A stretch of DNA of 13,970 nt from Paludibacter sp. (GTDB taxonomy: Bacteria > Bacteroidota > Bacteroidia > Bacteroidales > Paludibacteraceae). The translations under genes were made by a program, and so were the position numbers. The stretch lies in the NCBI GenBank assembly GCA_028748945.1, contig JAQTOL010000034.1, forward strand, positions 1-13,970, in the 5' to 3' direction. Positions 1 through 5,910 of the stretch are shown one piece after another. The notes below the pieces were generated by a model. It was not told the origin of the DNA, ran no database searches, and saw only the letters and a list, made by a program, of their open reading frames with translations. Each line of letters starts with the position of its first letter. Position 1 is the stretch's first letter.

Positions 1-180
1 GAAAACCTGCATCCCAAAACCTTACCCTTATTCCCTTATTTTTGTTGTTTTAAGTATTGTTTTCTATTTTCATAAAATAAGGAAATCGAAGATCAACGTA
101 GCTAATAAGGGAATAAGGGTGAATATTTTTATTTATTTTTGCTACTAAGGGTTACTAAAAAAAATAAGGTTTTATTCTGT
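1..180. repeat. Composite intergenic repeat, copy 1
   Basis: This stretch is closely matched in the same orientation at 1531-1716, on the other side of rsgA. Its core is an imperfect palindrome: a left arm at 24-43 (CCCTTATTCCCTTATT) pairs with a right arm at 104-119 (AATAAGGGAATAAGGG) around an AT-rich centre. Inside the right arm, 84-103 is a 20-bp segment that in copy 2 lies in the left arm in inverse complement, with two mismatches. The repeat begins at the window edge, so its true left end is unknown. No coding potential is apparent. Confidence 0.85.
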
Positions 181-242
181 TATGAACGTTGACAGGTCCT
201 TCGGGCGCAGTCAGGTTCCAATCTATTTAATTTTTAAAATCC

Positions 243-256
243 CCGATAGTTATCGG
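243..256. repeat. CCGATAGTTATCGG palindrome
   Basis: This is a near-perfect inverted repeat, CCGATAG/TTATCGG. Longer or degenerate forms occur at 2559-2576, 5853-5868, 11634-11650 and 11688-11706, always between genes. Short palindromes of this type are common in intergenic DNA of Bacteroidota. Their role is not evident from the sequence. Confidence 0.7.
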
Positions 257-303
257 AATACAATTTTTCGCAAGCTCAAGACCTTCGGTTCCCAATTACC
301 AAT

Positions 304-328
304 CATATCCGCTAATCCGCAAGGACGG
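304..328 (-). repeat. Stop-proximal GGATATG element, copy 1
   Basis: The plus strand reads CATATCCGCTAATCCGCAAG, the core of a family also seen at 1785-1800, 2719-2774, 5890-5904 and 11735-11789. This copy starts 51 nt beyond the rsgA stop codon. It is preceded by an AATTACCAAT stretch that recurs as AACTACCAAT at the second copy, so the two rsgA-flanking repeats may extend this far. Confidence 0.6.
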
Positions 329-379
329 AGAGAGTGGTTATCTTTCTTTCTCAATTTATACCTGTCATTCATTTTGAGT

Positions 380-1447
380 TCAGAAACTGTTTTTCTTCAT
401 ATCTTTTTTGTAGTTCTTAATCACTTTTCCAAACTCTTTATCTTTTTTTCGTTTCTCTTCAACTGTTGATTCAAAATGTGCTTTCTCTCGTACCATTTTC
501 AGGTAGTTTTCATAGGATTTTATATCGATTACACCTTTTTCAACAGCTTCCAGAACTGAACAACCAATTTCATTGCTGTGAGTGCAGTCTTTGAATTTAC
601 ACTTTTGAGAAAGACTGATAATTTTGTCGAATGTCGTTTCTAATCCGCTCGTTGTATCTGCAATTCGCACTTCTCGCATACCCGGATTGTCAATAAGAAT
701 CCCACCACTGTCAAGAATAATTAATTCTCTGTGACTTGTAATATGTCTTCCTCGATTTGTGCTCTGACTGATTGTATCTGTTTTCATTAAAGTTCTTCCC
801 GAAAAGTTATTCAATAATGTAGATTTTCCAACTCCCGATGAACCAAGCATGCAATATGTCTTACCCTTTTCGATCATCTTTTTTAATGCTTCGTATCCAT
901 CCGTTGTTTCATTGCTAATTGCAAAAACCGGAATGTCTTTAATTCGTTGCTTAATGCTGTCAGTTAATTCAGCAATCTTTTGTTCATTTATTAAATCAGT
1001 TTTCGTCAGAACAATTATTGGTTTTACCTTAGACGAATAACAAATGGTCAGGTATCTTTCAAGTCGGTTAATACTAAAATCCCTGTCAACGGCTTGAATC
1101 AGAAATGCATAATCAATATTAGTTGCAATGATTTGTATCTCGCCAAATTGACCGACTGCCTGTCTTGTTATGATTGAAAGTCTCGGTAATGTTTTATGGA
1201 TGATTGAAAAATCAGCATCATAAGTTGTCAACGCAACCCAGTCACCCACCGCAGGGAAATCTACACGACTTTGTGCTGAAAAGCGATAATTTCCAGTTAT
1301 TTCGGCTTCAAATTCACCGTTTTCTGTTTTTACAATATATCTTTCCTTATGTTCCGCAACGACTCTTCCAATCTCAAAGTCTGAAAGCTTACTCTCAATT
1401 CTCAATTTTTCGAGTTTGTCATTATATCCAAAATCTTCTAATTTCAT
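380..1447 (-). CDS. rsgA: Ribosome small-subunit-dependent GTPase A (RsgA/YjeQ family)
   Basis: This is a cytoplasmic GTPase that, in the known family, acts late in 30S subunit maturation and is stimulated by the small subunit. The 355-residue protein has the circularly permuted G-motif order of the family. An OB-fold region lies at about 24-90, G4 as TKTD at 148-151, a G5-like SNETTDG at 178-184, the P-loop GSSGVGKST at 202-210 and G3 as DNPGMRE at 253-259. A zinc-knuckle pattern follows at C283, C288, H290 and C296, and the tail is highly basic. Length is normal and no motif is missing. The start is supported by a GGAGGA site at 1461-1466, 13 nt upstream, which is unusual here because neighbouring genes lack one. 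The gene stands alone between two direct repeats, and no clear promoter was seen. Confidence 0.93.
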   Translation of the reverse strand: MKLEDFGYNDKLEKLRIESKLSDFEIGRVVAEHKERYIVKTENGEFEAEITGNYRFSAQSRVDFPAVGDWVALTTYDADFSIIHKTLPRLSIITRQAVGQFGEIQIIATNIDYAFLIQAVDRDFSINRLERYLTICYSSKVKPIIVLTKTDLINEQKIAELTDSIKQRIKDIPVFAISNETTDGYEALKKMIEKGKTYCMLGSSGVGKSTLLNNFSGRTLMKTDTISQSTNRGRHITSHRELIILDSGGILIDNPGMREVRIADTTSGLETTFDKIISLSQKCKFKDCTHSNEIGCSVLEAVEKGVIDIKSYENYLKMVREKAHFESTVEEKRKKDKEFGKVIKNYKKDMKKNSF

Positions 1448-1460
1448 AATATATGCAATC

Positions 1461-1466
1461 TCCTCC
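1461..1466 (-). promoter_or_regulatory. Shine-Dalgarno site of rsgA
   Basis: On the minus strand GGAGGA lies 13 nt before the ATG at 1447, slightly further than ideal. It is the only strong Shine-Dalgarno sequence found before a gene in this window. The secreted-protein genes have A-rich leaders instead, as is usual in Bacteroidota. Confidence 0.6.
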
Positions 1467-1530
1467 CCTTCGTTTGATTCTGATCTTTTTAATTTTTAAA
1501 CCCTTATTTTCTTTTCATTTACCCGTAGTA

Positions 1531-1716
1531 GAAAACCTGCATCCAAAAACCTTACCCTTATTAGCTACGCTAATCTTCGATTCCCTTATTTTAGTTTGAT
1601 TTAATTATTGTTTTCTATTTTCATAAAATAAGGGAAAAGGGAATAAAGGAATAAGGGTGAATATTTTTATTTATTTTTGCTACTAAATGTTCGAAAAAAA
1701 AAGGTTTTTATTCTGT
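1531..1716. repeat. Composite intergenic repeat, copy 2
   Basis: This is a direct repeat of 1-180, and both begin GAAAACCTGCATCC and run to TTTATTCTGT. The loop and flanks keep the same orientation in both copies, but the 20-bp segment AGCTACGCTAATCTTCGATT at 1563-1582 sits in the left arm here and in the right arm, inverted, in copy 1. After the repeat come three spaced occurrences of ATTCTGT within 1709-1761, a weak short tandem pattern. The copy lies between rsgA and the small secreted-protein gene, and together with 1448-1530 (nothing recognised beyond the rsgA leader) it fills that gap. Confidence 0.85.
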
Positions 1717-1784
1717 ATATCATTTTATTCTGTAAATTCAATAATTCTGTGAATTCTGATGCTGACAAATTCCCAACTACCAAT

Positions 1785-1800
1785 CATATCCATTACGACA
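1785..1800 (-). repeat. Stop-proximal GGATATG element, copy 2
   Basis: The plus strand reads CATATCCATTACGACA, ending 9 nt from the stop codon (1810-1812) of the minus-strand gene. It matches the core of the family and is preceded by AACTACCAAT, as copy 1 is by AATTACCAAT. Confidence 0.55.
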
Positions 1801-1809
1801 GGGGACTTA

Positions 1810-2454
1810 TCAGAGTGTTATTTTGTCGTGAGAGATATTACCTTCATCATCATTTATTTCCAGAATATATACACCATGAGCTATGCCTTTTAATGAAATA
1901 TTTCCGGTAGGATTTACACAAAGTAATACCTGTTTTCCCTCACTATTTATCACTTTTACAGATTGAATCGGGTGTTCAGTATCAATTATTAATATTTTAT
2001 TCTGTGAATCAACATTGAGCTTTATCTTTTTAGGTTCGCTTACCTCCTTAACCTGCACCGGCAAAGAACCATTGGTTATAATATTCGAAGCTAATGACTC
2101 ACCATTGGGGTTTGAATAGACAGCTGTGACCCAAACGGAACCTATTATACCTATTTCACTCGAATAAAAATTATTGGAAGTACTATCAATAACACTTATA
2201 TCGTCGTATGTTGTTTTATAATAAATCTTATACTTCGTTAGTCGAGCAGTTGTGGTTGTTGTATCAGGTGTTCCCCATTCGAAGTAAGAACAATAACTAG
2301 GGCCGAATATGCCTTGCCCGTTACAAATACCCCAATCATCAATCATTATGTATTCATAACTAAACTGGAAATTAACCGGTGCCGGAAATTGTGCTATTAC
2401 GTTTATAGAAAGGAGCAATAAAATAGTTACAATTTGTGTTTTCATAATTATCAT
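1810..2454 (-). CDS. Small secreted protein with FnIII-like domain and type IX sorting domain
   Basis: The product has 214 residues and was not recognised as a named gene. The signal peptide is clear: a hydrophobic stretch at about 8-20 with probable cleavage after A21, before QFPAP. Residues about 24-130 resemble a fibronectin III fold, with TKYKIYYKT in mid-domain and WVTAVYSNPNGES near the end. Residues about 140-214 look like a type A sorting domain (VKVINSEGKQV, then GVYILEI and the terminal DKITL), although the usual NPNP-type turn is absent. Such proteins are exported by Sec, then moved across the outer membrane by the type IX system and anchored. M4 (MKTQ, start at 2445) is a more typical start than M1. 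Its function is unknown. Confidence 0.75.
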   Translation of the reverse strand: MIIMKTQIVTILLLLSINVIAQFPAPVNFQFSYEYIMIDDWGICNGQGIFGPSYCSYFEWGTPDTTTTTARLTKYKIYYKTTYDDISVIDSTSNNFYSSEIGIIGSVWVTAVYSNPNGESLASNIITNGSLPVQVKEVSEPKKIKLNVDSQNKILIIDTEHPIQSVKVINSEGKQVLLCVNPTGNISLKGIAHGVYILEINDDEGNISHDKITL

Positions 2455-2502
2455 GTATTAAGTTAACCCTTTCATTCCTTTCTTAGTCCATATCCAATAA
2501 TA

Positions 2503-2510
2503 CAAACATA
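2503..2510 (-). promoter_or_regulatory. Possible -7 box for the small secreted-protein gene
   Basis: On the minus strand this reads TATGTTTG, matching the Bacteroidota TAnnTTTG element, about 48 nt upstream of the start codon. No TTTG is visible about 20 nt further upstream, so the call rests on the -7 box and its position alone. Confidence 0.4.
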
Positions 2511-2718
2511 CCTGGAATCCATTTCCCTGAGTATTATTTCTTATGCTCCTCGTTTGCTCCGATAGTTATCGCGGGGAGGTTTATGGTTTGCTAACAATAA
2601 AAAAAATTGAACTGGTATTTCATTTATCCATTTAAAAACGTAAAACCGATTCCTTCCTCGTCCTCCCGGATATTCTTATTAATTAAATAAATGGTGCTGC
2701 TTGTCGTTGGGAACTGTG
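2511..2718. other. Intergenic stretch with a CCGATAGTTATCG palindrome
   Basis: This is part of the 326-bp gap between the small secreted-protein gene and the 856-residue gene. It holds the family palindrome at 2559-2570, embedded in a longer pairing of CTCCTCG (2547-2553) with a C/G-rich right side (CGGGGAG, 2572-2578). No open reading frame with coding character and no clear terminator for the gene ending at 2781 was seen. Confidence 0.5.
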
Positions 2719-2774
2719 ATCCCATCCACCAGGACCAAACTCTACTCATTTAATAAACATATCCGCTAGGACGG
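2719..2774 (-). repeat. Stop-proximal GGATATG element, copy 3 (long form)
   Basis: About 55 bp match 11735-11789, including an identical stretch CTCATTTAATAAACATATCC. It ends 6 nt from the stop codon (2781-2783) of the 856-residue gene. Confidence 0.75.
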
Positions 2775-2780
2775 GTTCTT

Positions 2781-5351
2781 CTATTCTTTTATTATCTTCC
2801 TATATTCAAATGTCTTACCAGTTTTAAATTTAATCATGTATACACCCGAACAAAGTGAAGAAGTTTGCACCGTTGAGCTTTTAATCAAGTCACCATTATA
2901 AACAACTTGTCCCATTAAATTTAGAATTTCAAAAGTTGATCCTCCTTCAAAATCAATTCTTAACTGGTTTTTCACCGGGTTAGGATAAATGTTGATTTGT
3001 ATATTATTCCCATCTAACTCATTTACACTACTAAGAGAATTCGTTACAATGTTTGAGCGGGAAGAATTGTATGATAGCAATGAAGCTCCGGCTGAGTAAT
3101 CTGATTTTTTTGATTTTTGTATTGAAGCTGGCACTTTTGTTGGATTAATCAGATTTGGACTGATAACTTCCAGTTGATAAAAAACATCTCCGGTAGGTGC
3201 AGTCAAGTCGCTATACTGATTACTGCTTCCTGAAGTTGCATCCAGAAAATTCAAATTATTGATAGTAGTACCCCTATAGATATTGTATGTTGAAACATTA
3301 AATCCAAGATACGGTTCCCATATTAAATTCCATGTAGTGTTTTGTCCTTTATTTATTGATAAATGCATCGTTTTATGTGCATTGCTTAATGGAGACACCA
3401 TGCCATTATTATCGAAAATTGATAATTTATATTTATTTGATTTTACTTCGGGAAAAGATTGATTGTCTACAAAAACGCTCAATGAATCGTAAGGAACTGT
3501 GCCGATTTTCTCAAATACATTGCTTGTATTTGTTTCTCTATAAATATAATACGATGCAATACCTGTTGTAACAGGCTTGTTCCAAACAATCATGTTTTTA
3601 TTAGAACTTATAACTCCAACAATTCCAATTTCCGGTTGAGCCATTGATAATAAATTTACTTTGACATTTGCCGAAGTGCTGCAACCGCTAGCTGTAGTAA
3701 CAACAAGTGTATAGGTTATATTACTGGTGACAGTAGCAAAAGGATGTGCGATCGTATCATTATCTAATCCTGTTGAAGGAGTCCATTTATATTTTAATTT
3801 TCCACTTCCTGTATAACTTATTGTTGGGTATAGTATAACTGAACCTCCACTCATAAGTGCAGTATCTCTTAGTTCAATTATAGGCAATTGATTTACGGTA
3901 ACCATTGAATACGATACATTACCATCACCACAATCATTATGTCCTTTCACTGTTATGTTACCCGAAATAGCTGACTTGGTATAATTTACAGTGATACTAT
4001 TTGTTGTACTTGATCCTGTAGCTCCTGAAGGTAAAACCCATTTATAAGATGTTGCGTTATCAACAGCCGGAACAGTATAAGTTACAGAGTTTTCACCCTG
4101 ACAAACAGTTTTGTTTCCGGAAATAGAACCGGCAATTAGCGGCAATAAATTTGCAGTAATATCTAATTTAGAAGCAATTCCGTCTCCCCATTCATTATGT
4201 CCTTTTACAGTAAGACTTCCTGTAGTGAAATATCTTTCATATTTAACCGTAATACTATTTGTATAACTTGTTCCTACAATTCCTGCAGGCAAAGTCCATA
4301 TATAGGATGTGGCAAAAGCAATAGTCGGAACAGTATATGTGACTGAGCTTTGTCCTTGGCAAACTGTTTGAGCCCCGGAAATTATTCCTGCTGTATCAGG
4401 CATTGATGCAGTCGTAAACGATACCTCACTTCCATACACTGTTCTTTCTCCATCTGTGGCATAGGCTTTTACATAATACTTTGTGTTAGCCGATAAACCT
4501 GATATTGTATCACTAAATGCACCAAGTGTGGTTTTTAATCCATTATCTGTTTTGTTATCTGTAATTGTTGGCGATCCAGATGTATTCCAACAAAATCCAT
4601 ATGAGCTGACAGGAGAATCAGTAATGTAGTCAAAGTTACCATTAAGTACTACAGAAGATAATGCAACTGAAGTAACTGGCTGGGTCGTTAATGACAATAA
4701 CGATTCAGAAATACAACTGCTATAAAAACTCCAAACACTTGATTTATATGAATTGACACAACCCTTGGGGACATAAATATTGTTGGGAGTTATTCCTAGC
4801 AATGTTCCATTAAAATTGCTAATTGTTGCCGGATTGGGATTTAAACATCTGATTATTTTTAAGTTTGTACAATTGTAAAAAACATCATTATTAAAACTTG
4901 ATACTAAACTTGGGATAACTATTTTACTTATTCCAGTACAACCATTTAATGAATAATTACCCATTGATGTTATTGAATTAGGTAGTGCTATTTTAATTAG
5001 TGTACTTTTCCCTGTGTCCATTCCGAAAAAAAATGAACCTTCTGGCAGTTCATTAGCAGGGTAACTTGAAGTGCTATTCATAAAGCTTGTTCCAGAATTT
5101 CCGTTGTATGAAGTAATGTTTACATCACTTAAATCAAGATTAGCTAAAATTTTCATTTCATCACGTATACATTTTACATCGCGGGCATCAATGTTTCCCG
5201 TAACAGTCAAGTCAGTTATAGAGGTCTTTTCAGTTGCAGAAAGTGAAGTGCTAAGTGTTCCGGCTGTAGGAACATTAACTAATTTCGAAACCTGAGCCGA
5301 TACAAAATTGATAACTAGGACTAAAATGAAAATTGATAATAGTTTCTTCAT
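2781..5351 (-). CDS. Mosaic adhesin-like surface protein (LRR, FnIII, PKD-like, type IX sorting domain)
   Basis: The 856-residue product was not recognised as a named gene. A signal peptide covers about 1-19. Residues 20-215 form a short BspA-like leucine-rich region with the capping motif IYVPKGCVNSYKS near 192-204. An FnIII domain lies at about 220-315 (YGFCWNTSG, then YYVKAYATDG). Two near-identical PKD-like domains follow at about 320-400 and 405-487, each starting GxxxVCQG and carrying TVKGHN. A third PKD-like domain lies at about 488-568 (KWTPSTGLDNDT). Two FnIII-type units span about 572-735 (HKTMHLSINKG at the join), and the sorting domain covers about 785-856 (IYPNPVKNQL at 788-797). 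The likely role is surface binding, which is inferred from the modules. The N-terminus matches the 477-residue protein and the C-terminus the 954-residue protein. A repeat-borne promoter lies upstream, and there is no Shine-Dalgarno site. Confidence 0.85.
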   Translation of the reverse strand: MKKLLSIFILVLVINFVSAQVSKLVNVPTAGTLSTSLSATEKTSITDLTVTGNIDARDVKCIRDEMKILANLDLSDVNITSYNGNSGTSFMNSTSSYPANELPEGSFFFGMDTGKSTLIKIALPNSITSMGNYSLNGCTGISKIVIPSLVSSFNNDVFYNCTNLKIIRCLNPNPATISNFNGTLLGITPNNIYVPKGCVNSYKSSVWSFYSSCISESLLSLTTQPVTSVALSSVVLNGNFDYITDSPVSSYGFCWNTSGSPTITDNKTDNGLKTTLGAFSDTISGLSANTKYYVKAYATDGERTVYGSEVSFTTASMPDTAGIISGAQTVCQGQSSVTYTVPTIAFATSYIWTLPAGIVGTSYTNSITVKYERYFTTGSLTVKGHNEWGDGIASKLDITANLLPLIAGSISGNKTVCQGENSVTYTVPAVDNATSYKWVLPSGATGSSTTNSITVNYTKSAISGNITVKGHNDCGDGNVSYSMVTVNQLPIIELRDTALMSGGSVILYPTISYTGSGKLKYKWTPSTGLDNDTIAHPFATVTSNITYTLVVTTASGCSTSANVKVNLLSMAQPEIGIVGVISSNKNMIVWNKPVTTGIASYYIYRETNTSNVFEKIGTVPYDSLSVFVDNQSFPEVKSNKYKLSIFDNNGMVSPLSNAHKTMHLSINKGQNTTWNLIWEPYLGFNVSTYNIYRGTTINNLNFLDATSGSSNQYSDLTAPTGDVFYQLEVISPNLINPTKVPASIQKSKKSDYSAGASLLSYNSSRSNIVTNSLSSVNELDGNNIQINIYPNPVKNQLRIDFEGGSTFEILNLMGQVVYNGDLIKSSTVQTSSLCSGVYMIKFKTGKTFEYRKIIKE

Positions 5352-5523
5352 AATTCATTATATTTTGTTTATTGTTTTATAATCTTTTTTTGCGTTACGT
5401 TCATAATTTGTAGTTTAATTCAGCGTTTTGCAATGCTTTCTTTCATTTTCTAGAATGGGGCATAACACCCAAATAAACCTATCTGGATATATTTCACTTA
5501 TAGATTTATCAAATTACCGTGTT

Positions 5524-5539
5524 TATACTCCGTAGTATG
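5524..5539 (-). promoter_or_regulatory. Leader hairpin, copy A
   Basis: The plus strand reads TATACTCCGTAGTATG. TATACT and AGTAT(G) can pair around a four-base loop, and flanking GTTTA and TAAAC extend the pairing with a small bulge. It lies in the predicted 5' leader, about 25-40 nt after the expected transcription start. The same structure, with a perfect 6-bp stem, occurs in copy B. Confidence 0.5.
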
Positions 5540-5569
5540 GAATAAACCTGATTCTTTATTTTTATTCTC

Positions 5570-5601
5570 CAAAAATACGAACTCTTTTTAACTACACCAA
5601 A
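5570..5601 (-). promoter_or_regulatory. Promoter of the 856-residue surface-protein gene
   Basis: On the minus strand TTTG at 5601-5598 is followed after 20 nt by TATTTTTG at 5577-5570. This fits the Bacteroidota -33/-7 pattern (TTTG, about 19-21 nt, TAnnTTTG). Transcription would start near 5564 and give a leader of about 210 nt. The same two boxes with the same spacing occur in copy B. Confidence 0.7.
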
Positions 5602-5663
5602 AAATATCCTAATTATTTTTAAACAGTTGTAAAATCCCTTTATTTATGCGGGGCTGCGTTAAT

Positions 5664-5701
5664 AAAAAAAAACTTTCCCCGGCACTAAGAGGAAAGGTTT
5701 T
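5664..5701 (-). terminator. Rho-independent terminator after the 954-residue gene
   Basis: On the minus strand AAAACCTTTCC pairs with GGAAAGTTTTT (one mismatch), and the right arm runs into an uninterrupted run of T. It lies about 210 nt beyond the stop codon at 5911 and upstream of the next promoter, so it would separate the two surface-protein transcripts. Copy B has a perfect 11-bp stem. Confidence 0.75.
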
Positions 5702-5754
5702 AATTGATTTAAGGTGGAAGTACCAACAGAAAGTCGTGCCCCCACGAATAAGAC

Positions 5755-5882
5755 TTCGTCTGTTCATCGTTGCAAACGAGGTTTTACAAACCCGGACGAA
5801 ATAAATACAGCTAATAAATAGGATTACAAATCCTATGAATACATAAGGTGGTCCCGATAGTTATCGGGATACAAATTCCACC
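5755..5882. repeat. Array of small hairpins in the 3' region of the 954-residue gene
   Basis: An outer stem TTCGTC (5755-5760) / GACGAA (5795-5800) encloses two hairpins with three-base loops, TCGTT-gca-AACGA and GGTTT-tac-AAACC, giving a three-way-junction shape. Next comes a perfect 7-bp hairpin TAGGATT-aca-AATCCTA (5819-5835). Then GGTGG (5847-5851) / CCACC (5878-5882) encloses the palindrome CCCGATAGTTATCGGG (5853-5868). All would lie in the 3' untranslated region of the minus-strand transcript. Whether it is a repeat element or a functional RNA cannot be told from one copy. Confidence 0.6.
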
Positions 5883-5889
5883 TACCAGC

Positions 5890-5904
5890 CATATCCGCTA
5901 AGAC
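5890..5904 (-). repeat. Stop-proximal GGATATG element, copy 4
   Basis: The plus strand reads CATATCCGCTAAGAC, ending 6 nt from the stop codon (5911-5913) of the 954-residue gene. This is the same spacing as copy 3. Confidence 0.65.
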
Positions 5905-5910
5905 TAGGTT

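Larger units (their letters stand above)
5461..5751 (-). repeat. 291-bp repeat, copy A: terminator, promoter and leader
   Basis: This is nearly identical in length and order to 10667-10957, with scattered substitutions. Read on the minus strand it contains a hairpin terminator (5664-5701), a promoter (5570-5601) and a leader of about 100 nt with a hairpin (5524-5539). It starts 109 nt upstream of the ATG of the 856-residue gene. No open reading frame is shared by both copies, so conservation seems to act on RNA or promoter function. Confidence 0.9.

Noticed and set aside
182..469. Plus-strand reading frame of 95 codons
   Set aside because: It runs from the repeat into the antisense of rsgA and has low-complexity F/L/S content typical of a shadow frame.
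5461..5751. Insertion sequence or MITE as the explanation of the 291-bp repeat
   Set aside because: No terminal inverted repeats, target-site duplication or transposase was seen; placement between stop and start codons fits an expression cassette better, though a mobile origin is not excluded.
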